The notes: generated by a model not told the origin, from the sequence alone. A DNA stretch of 64,000 bases from an uncultured Burkholderiales bacterium (GCA_903886485.1 CAISMH010000020.1:1-64000); one strand, 5' to 3'. Shown: positions 18,607 to 28,109, counted from the stretch's first letter. A program made the numbers and translations.

Positions 18607-19292
18607 CACAAGACTTTTCTATCGTTCATTTATTGCTCAACGCCAGTTGGGTCGTTCAAGTGGTGGTGCTGATGCTCATGGGCGTCTCCATCATCAGTTG
18701 GGCTGCGATCTTTCGAAAGATTGGCGCCATCAGTCGCATCAAAGACCTCAACGAAGCCTTCGAGCGAGACTTTTGGTCGGGCACCAGTTTGAACGAATTG
18801 TTCGCCGCTGCGGCACAAAACGCCAAGAGCTCTGGCCCCATGGAGCGCATCTTCGCCAGCGGCATGCGCGAGTACCAAAAACTGCGCGAACGCCGCATCA
18901 ACGACAGCAGCGCGTTGATGGACGGCGCTCGCCGCGCCATGCGCGCGAGCTACCAACGCGAAATGGATGCGATTGAATCGAACTTGTCGATGCTTGCCTC
19001 GGTGGGTTCTGTGTCACCTTATGTCGGTTTGTTTGGCACCGTGTGGGGCATCATGCACGCCTTTACGGGGTTGGCTGGCATGCAACAAGTCACGCTGGCC
19101 AAAGTCGCCCCGGGCATTGCCGAGGCGCTGGTAGCCACCGCCATTGGTTTGTTTGCTGCGATTCCTGCGGTGTTGGCCTACAACCGCTTCTCGCGTGACA
19201 TTGACCGCGTGTCCATCAAGTTGGAAACCTTCATCGAAGAGTTCAGCAACATCTTGCAGCGCAACGTCAGCGCCAGCACGATGGCCCATTAA
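18603..19292 (+). CDS. tolQ: Tol-Pal system inner-membrane protein TolQ
   Basis: Proton-channel subunit of the Tol-Pal machine, which constricts the outer membrane at division. The 229-residue protein has three membrane segments (VVQVVVLMLMGVSIISWAAIF near residue 20; LASVGSVSPYVGLFGTVWGIM near 135; ALVATAIGLFAAIPAVLAYN near 175), as expected for the MotA/TolQ/ExbB family. Overlaps ybgC by four bases; tolR follows 14 bases later. Confidence 0.95.
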   Translation: MTQDFSIVHLLLNASWVVQVVVLMLMGVSIISWAAIFRKIGAISRIKDLNEAFERDFWSGTSLNELFAAAAQNAKSSGPMERIFASGMREYQKLRERRINDSSALMDGARRAMRASYQREMDAIESNLSMLASVGSVSPYVGLFGTVWGIMHAFTGLAGMQQVTLAKVAPGIAEALVATAIGLFAAIPAVLAYNRFSRDIDRVSIKLETFIEEFSNILQRNVSASTMAH

Positions 19293-19306
19293 GCCGGAGA
19301 CGCAGC

Positions 19307-19738
19307 ATGGCTTCTATCGCCCCTCGCTCTGGCCGCGGCCGCCGCGCCATGAACGACATCAACATGGTGCCGTTCATTGACGTGATGTTGGTGTTGCTCA
19401 TCATCTTCATGGTGACCGCGCCACTCATCTCGCCCAGCGTGATTGATTTGCCCAGCGTGGGCAAAGCCGCCACGGTGCCAGACCAAGTGATTCATGTCGA
19501 GATCAGCAAAGAAGAACGCATCACCGTCAAGAGCACGGGCACTGTCACCAAGACCGTGAGCAGCACGCTCACGGGCCTCGCCCGCGATGTGCGCGAGCTG
19601 CAAGGCGAAACAGCACAAGGCCCAGTGGTGATTACCGCAGACCGCACGATCAAATACGAAACCGTGGTCAAAGCCATGGACACCTTGCAACGCGCAGGGG
19701 TACAACGCGTGGGTCTCTCGGTTCAATTGGTCGATTGA
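19307..19738 (+). CDS. tolR: Tol-Pal system protein TolR
   Basis: A 143-residue ExbD/TolR family protein. A basic N-terminus (SGRGRRAMNDINMVPFIDVMLVLLIIFMV) leads into a single membrane helix that contains the essential proton-coupling Asp (FIDVMLV). The C-terminal periplasmic domain (VVITADRTIKYETVVKAMDTLQRAGVQRVGL) is typical. It assembles with TolQ to energise TolA. Confidence 0.95.
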   Translation: MASIAPRSGRGRRAMNDINMVPFIDVMLVLLIIFMVTAPLISPSVIDLPSVGKAATVPDQVIHVEISKEERITVKSTGTVTKTVSSTLTGLARDVRELQGETAQGPVVITADRTIKYETVVKAMDTLQRAGVQRVGLSVQLVD

Positions 19739-19748
19739 TTTTCGCGCC

Positions 19749-20711
19749 ATGCACGCACAAGCCAAGCATCTGGAGTTTGCCCCCCCCTCGCCCAAGGGCA
19801 CCGTGCGTTCTGTCGGTGCATCTTTGTTGGTGCATGCTTTGTTGATCGTGGCGCTCACAGCGGGGATTCAATGGAAACAAGACAACAGCTTGTCGGTCGA
19901 AGCCGAGTTGTGGTCTGCCGTGCCGATGGCTGCCGCACCTCCATTGCAAGAAGTCGAGCCCCCTCCCCCGCCGCCCACACCGCCACCAGCGCCTCAACCC
20001 AAGCCCGTGGTGAAAACGCCAGAGCCGCCAGCGCCCAACCGTGATGCAGACATTGCATTGGCTAAAAAACGCAAGATCGAAGAAGAGAAAAAGCTGCAAG
20101 AAGCCATGCGTGCCGAAGAGCGCCGTAAAGAAGAATTGAAGAAAGAGGCCGAGAAAAAGGCCAAGGCCAAACTCGACGAAGACAAACGCAAACTAGAAGC
20201 CAAGAAAGAAGAAGAGCGCAAGGACAAAGAGCGTAAAGAGAAGGAAAAAGAGCGGGCCGAGAAAGAACGCAAAGAAAAAGAAGCGAAGAAACAACAAGAG
20301 CAAAAAGACAACAAGGTGTCAGCCGAAGAGGCCAAGAAGCTCGACGCCATTCGCAAAGAAAACATGAAGCGCATCGCAGGTCTCGCTGGGGCAAGTGGCA
20401 ATGAAAATGCCACCGGCACAGCCATGCAAGCCTCTGGCCCCTCGGACAGCTATGGCGGTCGTATCCGTGCACGCGTCAAACCCAACATCACGTTTGACCC
20501 CAGTTCGGTGTCCGGCAACTCAGCCGCTGAGGTCGAAGTGCGTTGCGCCCCCGATGGCACGATCGTCAGCCGCAAGCTCACCAAGTCCAGCGGAAACACG
20601 GCATGGGACAACGCGGTACTCAAAGCCATCGACAAAACAGAAGTTCTGCCACGTGACACCGATGGCCGTGTGCACTCACCGCTGCTGCTGGTCTTCCGTC
20701 CTAACGACTAA
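19749..20711 (+). CDS. tolA: Tol-Pal system protein TolA (TonB-like C-terminus)
   Basis: A 320-residue envelope-spanning protein. The order is an N-terminal membrane anchor (SVGASLLVHALLIVALTAG), a proline-rich segment (PPPPPPTPPPAPQPKP), a long Lys/Glu-rich helical domain (about residues 100-200), and a C-terminal TonB/TolA domain (YGGRIRARVKPNITFDP, VEVRCAPDGTIVSRKL, WDNAVLKAIDKTEVLP). It links TolQR to Pal and TolB. In this window no tolB or pal follows; an acyltransferase gene begins 23 bases after the stop. Confidence 0.93.
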   Translation: MHAQAKHLEFAPPSPKGTVRSVGASLLVHALLIVALTAGIQWKQDNSLSVEAELWSAVPMAAAPPLQEVEPPPPPPTPPPAPQPKPVVKTPEPPAPNRDADIALAKKRKIEEEKKLQEAMRAEERRKEELKKEAEKKAKAKLDEDKRKLEAKKEEERKDKERKEKEKERAEKERKEKEAKKQQEQKDNKVSAEEAKKLDAIRKENMKRIAGLAGASGNENATGTAMQASGPSDSYGGRIRARVKPNITFDPSSVSGNSAAEVEVRCAPDGTIVSRKLTKSSGNTAWDNAVLKAIDKTEVLPRDTDGRVHSPLLLVFRPND

Positions 20712-20734
20712 GCCCACGCACAGGATTCATTGAG

Positions 20735-21778
20735 TTGCTAGAACGCTCGTTCACGGTGGATGTGTTGAAAGTCGTGGCTGCACAAATGATTGTGTGGCAT
20801 CACTTCTCAGCCTATGGCCCCATGGGCGACACGATGAATTTGATGTGGCCTCATTTGATGGCCTGGCTTTACGAACATGCACGCGTAGCGGTGCAAGTCT
20901 TCTTGGTCGTCGGCGGCTATTTGGCTGCGCAATCGGTGATGAACAAGCCAATTCAACAACCCTTCATTCACATTGCCAAGCGCTATCTCCGACTGGCTCC
21001 GTTTTATGTCTTAGCGCTCTCGCTGATCACTTGGGCAGTGGACATTTCGCGTCCCACCATCCATGAAAGTTGGCTGCCGAATGAACCCACAGCGCTGCAA
21101 TTTCTAGCGCACACCCTCTTGATTCATGACGTGTTTGGTTTTGAGGCACTCTCCAGTGGCGTTTGGTATGTCGCGGTAGATTTCCAGCTCTATGCCTCGC
21201 TGATCTTGTTGTGCTACCTCTTGCAAAGCCCTCGTGGCAAGTGGCTTTCCGTGGTTATCGCGTTGCTCTGCGTGGCCTCCATGTGGCTGTTCAATCGCAT
21301 GCGCGAACTCGACATTTGGGCCATCTACTTCTTTGCGGCGTATGGCTTGGGGGTGTTGGCAGCTTGGTCAAAGCGCACCAACTTCGACAGGGCCGTTTTT
21401 GCTTTCACGGCCTTGATGGGGCTGGGTGCTTTGTGGCTGGAGTTTCGCTCGCGCCTGTGTTTGGCCTTGGTGACGGCCGTGTGGCTGGTCATCAAACCCA
21501 AGGGCATGGTGCACTGGACACCGATGAAACGGGTGGTGCACCGTTTGTCCAACAGCGCGTATGTGCTTTTTTTGACGCACTTTGGCGTGATCGTGCTGTT
21601 CAGCGACATGTGGAACAAAAGTCACTTTTATGACCCCTACACCGCATTCGCACTGACGGGGTTTGCTTGGCTATGCAGCGTAGGACTCGGCTTATTTCTG
21701 CATGAAAAAGCCGAAGTGCCTATTCACCACTGGGTGTCACACCACTCCAAGCAGCTATTTCTGCGTTTCAACCACTGA
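20735..21778 (+). CDS. membrane acyltransferase (acyltransferase 3 family)
   Basis: A 347-residue polytopic protein with about ten hydrophobic segments. The family start pattern is VDVLKVVAAQMIVWHHFSAYGP, with the conserved His of acyltransferase-3 enzymes, and IAKRYLRLAPFYVLALSLITW is the usual RxxR-like second motif. These enzymes transfer acetyl or other acyl groups to surface carbohydrates; the acceptor is not predictable. The start is most likely a TTG at 20735, since no ATG precedes the first motif. It occupies the position normally held by tolB-pal, and its 3' end overlaps the convergent MFS gene by 24 bases. Confidence 0.82.
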   Translation: MLERSFTVDVLKVVAAQMIVWHHFSAYGPMGDTMNLMWPHLMAWLYEHARVAVQVFLVVGGYLAAQSVMNKPIQQPFIHIAKRYLRLAPFYVLALSLITWAVDISRPTIHESWLPNEPTALQFLAHTLLIHDVFGFEALSSGVWYVAVDFQLYASLILLCYLLQSPRGKWLSVVIALLCVASMWLFNRMRELDIWAIYFFAAYGLGVLAAWSKRTNFDRAVFAFTALMGLGALWLEFRSRLCLALVTAVWLVIKPKGMVHWTPMKRVVHRLSNSAYVLFLTHFGVIVLFSDMWNKSHFYDPYTAFALTGFAWLCSVGLGLFLHEKAEVPIHHWVSHHSKQLFLRFNH

Positions 21779-22978
21779 CCGCTGTGCGGTGTGGCGCGCA
21801 CACTGCCAAGCACATGCGCACGCCACAGCGGCCGTGACGATGCTGCACGCATAGACAGAAGCAAGCCCCAACGCATCGCTCAACGCGCCACCCCCTAAGG
21901 CACCCAACACACCAGGCACACCATAGCCAATCGAGGCATACAGGGCCTGACCTCTGCCGCGCAAGCGGCCAGGAAAGTGATGTGAGAGCAGCGCAATGCA
22001 AGCGGTGTGCTGCGTGGCAAATGTCAGCGCATGGAGCAATTGCGCGAGCATCAATGCCCACAACCACTGTACCGCCCACGTGGTGAGCGCCATGCGCACC
22101 ACCATGGCCGCTGCACAAATGAACATCCACACGGACAAGCTGAACTTGGGCAGCCAACGGCTTTGGGTAAAGAACCACACAATCTCAGCCGCCACCGACA
22201 CGGCCCACAACACGCCAATCATGGTTTTGCTGTAACCCAAGGCATCCAAGTACAGCGAGAAAAACACATAAATGCCAATGTGCGACAACACATGAAAAAA
22301 CACCGTGGCAAAAAACCATTGCACCTTGCGCTGGCGCAGCACCGGCATGACGGAGGGACGCACCTCGTCGTGATGAACCGCCTCTTTTCGATTGGGTAGC
22401 CACCACACGCTGAGGTTGAGCATCACCAGCGATCCGAGGGCCCACGCCGGAAAACTCTGCATGCCCTGCAATTCAAACCAAGCGCCCGCCACAAACACAG
22501 TGACCAAAAACCCCAATGAGCCCCACAGACGCACACGACCATATCGGCGTGCATCAAAACCTTGCGCGGTCGTCACCAAATGCGCCAACGCCGCCTCGCT
22601 CATGGGCATCATGGCGCTGGTATGGATGAACATCAGCAGCAGCACGAACGCCATCCACGCCACGCCGCCTTGGACCCACAAACCTGCAGAGCACAGCAGT
22701 GCAGCCCCTGCGCAGTAGCGCAACAGTGTGACGCGCTCGCCCGTGTGGTCGCTCAACCAACCCCAACCGTAGGGCGCCAGCACACGTGTGGCGGCCTGAA
22801 CCGCCGTGAGCAAGCCAATGATGGTGATGGAAAAGCCCAAGTCCTTGAGCCACAGCGGCAGGTACGGGTTGAAAAACCCGATGTGCGCAAAGTAGCTGGC
22901 CGACAGCGCGGCAAAAGGAAACAACTGAAAACGCGAAAGCGCGTTGCTGGAACGCGCTTCTGGGCTGGAAGATGTCAA
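21755..22978 (-). CDS. MFS transporter (HcaT/nucleoside-symporter-like)
   Basis: About 407 residues with twelve predicted membrane helices. The MFS loop motif appears as GWGWLSDHTGERVTLLRY, and the start ASYFAHIGFFNPYLPLWLKDLGFS matches the MFS_1-like subfamily that includes the 3-phenylpropionate transporter HcaT. Substrate unknown. The open frame extends to 23053 inside aroC; that N-terminus ([12 protein letters not shown]) is implausible, and I prefer a TTG at 22978, although this start is uncertain. It lies directly behind aroC on the same strand and converges on the acyltransferase gene. Confidence 0.8.
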   Translation of the reverse strand: MTSSSPEARSSNALSRFQLFPFAALSASYFAHIGFFNPYLPLWLKDLGFSITIIGLLTAVQAATRVLAPYGWGWLSDHTGERVTLLRYCAGAALLCSAGLWVQGGVAWMAFVLLLMFIHTSAMMPMSEAALAHLVTTAQGFDARRYGRVRLWGSLGFLVTVFVAGAWFELQGMQSFPAWALGSLVMLNLSVWWLPNRKEAVHHDEVRPSVMPVLRQRKVQWFFATVFFHVLSHIGIYVFFSLYLDALGYSKTMIGVLWAVSVAAEIVWFFTQSRWLPKFSLSVWMFICAAAMVVRMALTTWAVQWLWALMLAQLLHALTFATQHTACIALLSHHFPGRLRGRGQALYASIGYGVPGVLGALGGGALSDALGLASVYACSIVTAAVACACAWQCARHTAQRSVVETQK

Positions 22979-23000
22979 AGCAGACCCAGGTGCAAGGCCA

Positions 23001-24101
23001 TCAAGCGCCCATGTGACCGGGGATGGCAGGCATCGCCACCTGCACGTCACCACATTGGGCGCGGTGCAACAACGCGTGGTCCATCACCACCAAGGCCAAC
23101 AAGGCTTCGGCTATCGGTGTGGCGCGAATGCCCACGCACGGGTCATGGCGGCCCTTCGTGACGACTTCGGTGGGCTGGCTGTTTTGGTCAATCGACTCAC
23201 GTGGACTCAAGATCGAGCTGGTGGGCTTGATGGCAATGCTCACCTCCAAGTCTTGGCCTGTGCTGATGCCGCCCAGCACGCCGCCCGAATGGTTGGTGGC
23301 AAAACCCTGTGGGGTGAGCGAGTCGCCATGCGTGGTGCCACGTTGAGACACACTGGCGAAACCCGCCCCAATCTCCACACCCTTGACGGCGTTGAGGCCC
23401 ATCATGGCGTAGGCAATGTTGGCGTCCAAGCGGTCATAAATCGGTTGGCCTAGACCCACGGGCATGCCGCGGGCGACCACGCGAATGCGCGCGCCGCACG
23501 AGTCGCCCGCTTTGCGCAGGCGGTCCATGTAGTCTTCCAAGGCTTGCACATCGGCGCTGGGGGCGTAAAACGGGTTGTGACCCACATGGTCCCAGCTCTC
23601 GAAGGGAATGGTCATCTCGCCCAGTTGCGTCATGCAGCCGACGAAGGTGGTGCCATATTTTTCTTGGAGCCATTTCTTGGCCACGGCACCTGCGGCCACG
23701 GTGGGGGCCGTCAATCGCGCGGAAGAACGGCCGCCCCCACGCGGGTCGCGGATGCCGAACTTTTGGAAGTAGGTGTAGTCCGCGTGACCGGGGCGGAAGG
23801 TTTGCAAGATGTTGCCGTAGTCTTTGCTGCGCTGGTCGGTGTTTTGAATCAGCAAGGCGATGGGCGTACCGGTGGTTTTGCCCTCATACACGCCAGACAA
23901 AATTTGCACTTGGTCGGGTTCGTTGCGCTGCGTCACATGGCGGCTGGTGCCGGGGCGACGACGGTCTAAATCGTGCTGGATGTCGGCCTCACACAAAGAC
24001 ATGCCCGGAGGGCAGCCGTCAATCACGCAGCCAATGGCTGGGCCGTGGGATTCACCAAAGTTGGTGACGGTGAAAAGGGTTCCGAAGGTATTGCCGCTCA
24101 T
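23001..24101 (-). CDS. aroC: chorismate synthase
   Basis: Converts 5-enolpyruvylshikimate 3-phosphate to chorismate with reduced FMN, the last step of the shikimate pathway. The 366-residue protein has the signatures [41 protein letters not shown], the RGGGRSSAR segment and the C-terminal [26 protein letters not shown]. Length is standard. It is preceded by a 17-base perfect palindrome three bases before its ATG and by a CBS-domain gene on the same strand. Confidence 0.97.
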   Translation of the reverse strand: MSGNTFGTLFTVTNFGESHGPAIGCVIDGCPPGMSLCEADIQHDLDRRRPGTSRHVTQRNEPDQVQILSGVYEGKTTGTPIALLIQNTDQRSKDYGNILQTFRPGHADYTYFQKFGIRDPRGGGRSSARLTAPTVAAGAVAKKWLQEKYGTTFVGCMTQLGEMTIPFESWDHVGHNPFYAPSADVQALEDYMDRLRKAGDSCGARIRVVARGMPVGLGQPIYDRLDANIAYAMMGLNAVKGVEIGAGFASVSQRGTTHGDSLTPQGFATNHSGGVLGGISTGQDLEVSIAIKPTSSILSPRESIDQNSQPTEVVTKGRHDPCVGIRATPIAEALLALVVMDHALLHRAQCGDVQVAMPAIPGHMGA

Positions 24102-24103
24102 GG

Positions 24104-24120
24104 GGTGGGATTATCCCACC
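24104..24120 (-). promoter_or_regulatory. intercistronic hairpin at the aroC ribosome-binding region
   Basis: A perfect palindrome (GGTGGGAT and ATCCCACC around one central base) fills most of the 27 bases between the CBS gene's stop and the aroC ATG. In mRNA it would form an eight-pair stem exactly where the ribosome binds. No T-run follows, so it is not an intrinsic terminator. Translational damping or RNA processing is inferred. Confidence 0.5.
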
Positions 24121-24128
24121 ACGCAGCA

Positions 24129-24596
24129 TCACTTCTCGTCGGGGTCAGGCGTGCCGCTGGGCCAGTCTTTGATGTAGGCCTTGAGCATCTTGTTTTCAAA
24201 GTTTTGGCTGTCCACCACCGACTTGGCCACGTCGTAAAAACTGATGACGCCTTGCAGTTGGCGATTGCCAATCACGGGCATGTAGCGGGCGTGGCTGCCC
24301 AGCATCATGCGACGCACATCGTCAATGTCGGTCTCGGGGGTGCATGTGAGGGGATGGTCGTCCATGGCGCTGCGCACCGTGAAGTCACCCAAGGTGCCGC
24401 CATTGCGACTCAAGGCTTGAATCACCTCTCGGAAGGTCAACAAGCCCACCAAGTCACCGTGCTCCATGACCAACAGAGAACCCATGTCTTTTTCAGCCAT
24501 GATGCTGACGGCCAAGGCCAGAGGTTCCATCGGATCGATGGTGAACAAGGTGCCGCCACCTTGGTCCTTGACACGCAAGATATCGCTGACTTTCAT
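24129..24596 (-). CDS. CBS-domain pair protein
   Basis: A 155-residue cytoplasmic protein made of two CBS motifs (about residues 5-65: LFTIDPMEPLALAVSIMAEKDMGSLLVME; and 75-135: PLTCTPETDIDDVRRMMLGSHARYMPVIG). Such stand-alone Bateman modules bind adenine nucleotides and regulate partner proteins, but no partner is evident. The start is ATG at 24596, with GGAGGAGAC ideally spaced upstream; a longer frame exists but lacks a ribosome site. It precedes aroC on the same strand. Confidence 0.9.
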   Translation of the reverse strand: MKVSDILRVKDQGGGTLFTIDPMEPLALAVSIMAEKDMGSLLVMEHGDLVGLLTFREVIQALSRNGGTLGDFTVRSAMDDHPLTCTPETDIDDVRRMMLGSHARYMPVIGNRQLQGVISFYDVAKSVVDSQNFENKMLKAYIKDWPSGTPDPDEK

Positions 24597-24675
24597 GGTT
24601 TGTCTCCTCCAGTGAGGCCTGAAATATAGCCCACAATCACGCGCAGAAATCTGACAAACGACCCCCGAGGAAACC

Positions 24676-26001
24676 ATGCCCGGCTACAACGATCCCAGTT
24701 TCGACACGCTCGCCTTGCATGCAGGCGCAGCGCCTGACGCAGCCACTGGCGCACGCGCTGTCCCCATCCATCTCACGACCTCATTTGTGTTTGAGTCCAG
24801 TGAGCACGCGGCCTCGCTGTTCAACCTCGAACGCGCGGGTCATGTGTATAGCCGCATCAGCAATCCGACCAATGCGGTGCTGGAGCAACGCGTGGCGGCA
24901 CTCGAAGGCGGCATCGGCGCCATCAGCACGGCCAGTGGTCAAGCGGCGCTGCATGTGACGATTGCTACACTCATGGGCGCAGGCTCGCACATCGTGGCCA
25001 GCACGGCGTTGTATGGCGGCTCACACAATTTGCTGCACTACACGCTGAGTCGCTTTGGCATCGAGACCACGTTTGTGCAGCCCCACGACATCGACGCATG
25101 GCGTGCCGCGGTGCGACCCAATACCAAATTATTTTTCGGCGAGACCGTGGGCAACCCCGGCTTGGACGTGCTGGACATCCCCACCATTTCTGCCATCGCG
25201 CACGACGCAGGCGTGCCGCTCTTAGTGGACAGCACACTGACCACGCCTTACTTGATCAAACCCTTCGAGTTAGGGGCTGACTTGGTCTACCACTCAGCTA
25301 CCAAATTTCTCAGTGGCCACGGCACGGTGATTGGTGGCATCGTGGTGGATGGCGGCAGTTTTGATTGGGAAAAAAGCGGCAAGTTCCCAGAGTTGACGCA
25401 AAGCTACGAGGGCTTTCACAACATGGTGTTCAGCGAAGAAAGCACCGTCGGGGCCTTCTTGCTGCGCGCTCGCCGCGAAGGCTTGCGCGACTTCGGTGCA
25501 TGCCTCAGCCCTCACAGCGCATGGCTGATTTTGCAGGGCATCGAAACACTCTCGCTGCGCATGGACCGCCACATGGCGAACACCGAAAAAGTGGTGCAGT
25601 TCTTGGCCAGTCACCCAATGGTCAGCCGCGTGGGCCACCCCTTGATGGAAAGTCACCCCAGCCATGCACTGGCGAATCAGCTGCTGCGCTTTGGCGCGCG
25701 TGGCGCTGGCTCGGTGTTCAGCTTTGACATCCGAGGCTCACGCGAACAAGGCAAGGCTTTCATTGAAGCGCTGCAAATCTTCAGCCACCTCGCCAATGTG
25801 GGGGACTGTCGCAGCTTGGTGATTCACCCTGCCAGCACCACCCACTTTCGCATGGACGACCAAGCGTTGGCCAACGCAGGGATTGGTGCGGGCACCATCC
25901 GTTTGTCCATCGGGCTGGAGGATGCCGATGATTTGATGGCGGATTTGAAACACGCGCTCAAAATCGCAGAAAAAGCGGGCGCCACATCGCGCCAAGTCTG
26001 A
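24676..26001 (+). CDS. metY: O-acetylhomoserine sulfhydrylase family enzyme
   Basis: A 441-residue Cys/Met metabolism PLP enzyme. The N-terminus FDTLALHAGAAPD, AVPIHLTTSFVFESSEHAASLFN, and YSRISNPTNAVLEQRVAALEGG are typical of the O-acetylhomoserine aminocarboxypropyltransferase group; the PLP lysine lies in VYHSATKFLSGHGT. It would make homocysteine (direct sulfhydrylation) or methionine-related thioethers from O-acetylhomoserine. A good ribosome site (GAGGAAACC) precedes the ATG. The downstream alpha/beta hydrolase follows 12 bases later. Length (about 430) agrees with the family. Confidence 0.88.
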   Translation: MPGYNDPSFDTLALHAGAAPDAATGARAVPIHLTTSFVFESSEHAASLFNLERAGHVYSRISNPTNAVLEQRVAALEGGIGAISTASGQAALHVTIATLMGAGSHIVASTALYGGSHNLLHYTLSRFGIETTFVQPHDIDAWRAAVRPNTKLFFGETVGNPGLDVLDIPTISAIAHDAGVPLLVDSTLTTPYLIKPFELGADLVYHSATKFLSGHGTVIGGIVVDGGSFDWEKSGKFPELTQSYEGFHNMVFSEESTVGAFLLRARREGLRDFGACLSPHSAWLILQGIETLSLRMDRHMANTEKVVQFLASHPMVSRVGHPLMESHPSHALANQLLRFGARGAGSVFSFDIRGSREQGKAFIEALQIFSHLANVGDCRSLVIHPASTTHFRMDDQALANAGIGAGTIRLSIGLEDADDLMADLKHALKIAEKAGATSRQV

Positions 26002-26013
26002 GGACACAGACCC

Positions 26014-26853
26014 ATGAAGCTCACCCTCCACCCAGCAGCCGCACCAGCGTATGAGGTCTATGCCTACACAGGCGGCAAGGCATTCGAGGCGAACAAGCCC
26101 ACCTTGGTGTTCATTCACGGTGTGCTCCATGACCACAGCGTGTGGATTTTGCAAACACGCTATCTAGCGCACCACGGCTTCAATGTGCTGGCCATTGATT
26201 TACCCGGCCACGGCCTCAGCGGTGGCGATGCACCCGCCAGCGTGGAAGAAGCCGCGCAGTGCATCGAAGCATGGCTTGACGCAGCGGGGGTCCAGCAAGC
26301 CGGCTTGATCGGCCACAGTTGGGGCTCCTTGATTGCGCTTGAAGCGGCGGCACGTTTGAAAGACCGCATCACACACTTGGCTTTGGTGGGCACCGCGTTT
26401 CCGATGAAGGTCTCACCGGCTTTGATGGAAGCGTCTTTGAACGAGCCGATGAAGGCGCTGCGGATGGTGAACGTGTTTTCGCGAGCCACATTGGCAGCCC
26501 CTCCGTCAGCACTGGGGCCCGGCACTTGGGTCTATGGTGCCTCTATGGCGTTGGGTCGTCGCGTCTTGGCGAGCAACCCACAGGTGAATGTGTTTCACCG
26601 AGGCTTTGTGGCATGCGACCGTTATGCCAACGGTTTACAAGCCATGGCAGCTATCACCTGCCCCGTGCTGTTTGTGCTGGGCGAGCGTGACCAAATGACA
26701 CCGCCCCGTGCCGCCCAAACATTGATCGCGCAAGCCAAAACCAGTGGCAAAACATGCCACGTGGTGACCGTCCCGATGGGGCATCACCAGATGAGCGAAT
26801 CGCCAGAGCAAACCTTGAAGGCCTTGACCACGTTTTTAAGCGCCAGCACTTAA
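26014..26853 (+). CDS. alpha/beta hydrolase
   Basis: A 279-residue alpha/beta-hydrolase-fold protein. It has the oxyanion-hole region LVFIHGVLHDHSVW, the nucleophile elbow GLIGHSWGSLIAL (Ser near residue 101), a late Asp in LFVLGERDQMTP and a His in VPMGHHQMSE, giving a complete catalytic triad. No signal peptide. The substrate is not predictable. Located 12 bases after metY and likely co-transcribed, so an esterase or homoserine-ester role is possible but unproven; it lacks the length and motifs of MetX. Confidence 0.85.
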   Translation: MKLTLHPAAAPAYEVYAYTGGKAFEANKPTLVFIHGVLHDHSVWILQTRYLAHHGFNVLAIDLPGHGLSGGDAPASVEEAAQCIEAWLDAAGVQQAGLIGHSWGSLIALEAAARLKDRITHLALVGTAFPMKVSPALMEASLNEPMKALRMVNVFSRATLAAPPSALGPGTWVYGASMALGRRVLASNPQVNVFHRGFVACDRYANGLQAMAAITCPVLFVLGERDQMTPPRAAQTLIAQAKTSGKTCHVVTVPMGHHQMSESPEQTLKALTTFLSAST

Positions 26854-26866
26854 GGGTGCGGCCTGG

Positions 26867-28099
26867 TCACAGCACATCACGCAAGCGCAAGTCCTGCCAC
26901 TTCATCCACAGACCCTCGGCCTGTGGGCTGCGCACCAGCAGCAAACGCTCCATCAGCGGGGCCAAGGGCGTGCGAAGTGGGTCGGCCAACATCACATAGC
27001 GCGCTTCTTTCACATGGGTTTGGCGTGCATCCACCGACTCGCTCAGACGTGCAATCCAATCGAGATCGACCAAGGCCGCCAGCACGTCTTCGATTTGCAA
27101 TGGGTCGAGTGCCAAGTCTTCGCACAAGGTGCTCAGGCTTGCGCCATGTTCGTCCGTGTTGCGCGCCATTTGCAAGCGTTGCAACACCTCTAAGGCCAAC
27201 TGAAACCGCCAGCCTACGCTGCGACCGTCGCGAGAAATACCACCCAACAAGCTCGGCAAATTAGCCACCAAGACGGCACCAATCAACACAATCGACCATG
27301 CCAAATAAATCCACACCAACAAAATTGGCACGGTGGCAAACGCCCCGTACACCACCGAATAGGTGGGCATCTGACCAAAGTAATAGGCCAACACTTTGCG
27401 CGCAATTTCGGTCGCGGCTGCAACCCAAACACCGCCCACCAAAGCATGCGTCCAACGCACTTGGGTGTAAGGCACAAAACGATAAAGCGCACTCACCGCC
27501 CACGCCAACAGCAAAAACTCCAGCGAGCTGAACAGCCAACGTAAGTTGCCAAATGAGTCGGGCACCACGCCGCGTGAGACCGCGACGAACTGCGACATCA
27601 TCACCAAACTTGCGCCCATCAACAAAGGCCCCATGGTGATGGCAGTCCAGTACAACAACATGCTGTGCGCCAAAGGTCTGCGCTTGCGCACACGCCAAAT
27701 GGCGTTGAGCGTGCGGTCAATGGTGAACACCAAGGCCAAGGCCGACAACAACAATGCGGTCACGCCCACAACACCTAAGCGACTGGCTTTGCTGGCAAAC
27801 AAGCTCAAGTAGCCGAGGACTTGACGCGAGATATTGTCTGGCACCAAGCTCTCCACCAAGCGTTTTTGCAACACGGTTTGGAAGTCGCCAAACAAGGGGA
27901 ATGCGGTGAAAACGGCGAGTGCCACGGTCACCATCGGCACCAAAGCGATGGTGGTGGTGAAGGTCAAACTACCTGCTGTTTGGCCCAACCGGTCCTCACG
28001 AAAACGCTGGCGCAAGGTACGTGCGGTGTTGCGCCAAGGGAATCGGGCGAGGCGTTCAAAGAAATCTTGAAGTTGCGTGACAATCATGGCCTGAATCAT
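26867..28099 (-). CDS. YihY family inner-membrane protein
   Basis: About 410 residues. The N-terminal two thirds carry six membrane helices with the YihY/RNase BN-like signature (LTFTTTIALVPMVTVALAVF; YRFVPYTQVRWTHALVGGVWVAAATEIARKVLAYYF; YGAFATVPILLVWIYLAWSIVLIGAVL). The C-terminal cytoplasmic part (about residues 300-400) resembles a winged-helix-like extension. The family was once named RNase BN in error; its function is unknown. Several in-frame ATGs exist; I use 28099 because the longest frame overlaps the divergent DUF2069 gene. Confidence 0.85.
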   Translation of the reverse strand: MIQAMIVTQLQDFFERLARFPWRNTARTLRQRFREDRLGQTAGSLTFTTTIALVPMVTVALAVFTAFPLFGDFQTVLQKRLVESLVPDNISRQVLGYLSLFASKASRLGVVGVTALLLSALALVFTIDRTLNAIWRVRKRRPLAHSMLLYWTAITMGPLLMGASLVMMSQFVAVSRGVVPDSFGNLRWLFSSLEFLLLAWAVSALYRFVPYTQVRWTHALVGGVWVAAATEIARKVLAYYFGQMPTYSVVYGAFATVPILLVWIYLAWSIVLIGAVLVANLPSLLGGISRDGRSVGWRFQLALEVLQRLQMARNTDEHGASLSTLCEDLALDPLQIEDVLAALVDLDWIARLSESVDARQTHVKEARYVMLADPLRTPLAPLMERLLLVRSPQAEGLWMKWQDLRLRDVL

Positions 28100-28109
28100 C
28101 CCACTTTCT

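Noticed and set aside
19749..20711. Reading tolA as tonB because of its Pro-rich and TonB-like C-terminal parts
   Set aside because: The long Lys/Glu helical domain and position after tolQ-tolR identify TolA.
24597..24675. SAM/SAH riboswitch before metY
   Set aside because: The 79-base gap shows no conserved SAM or SAH aptamer elements.
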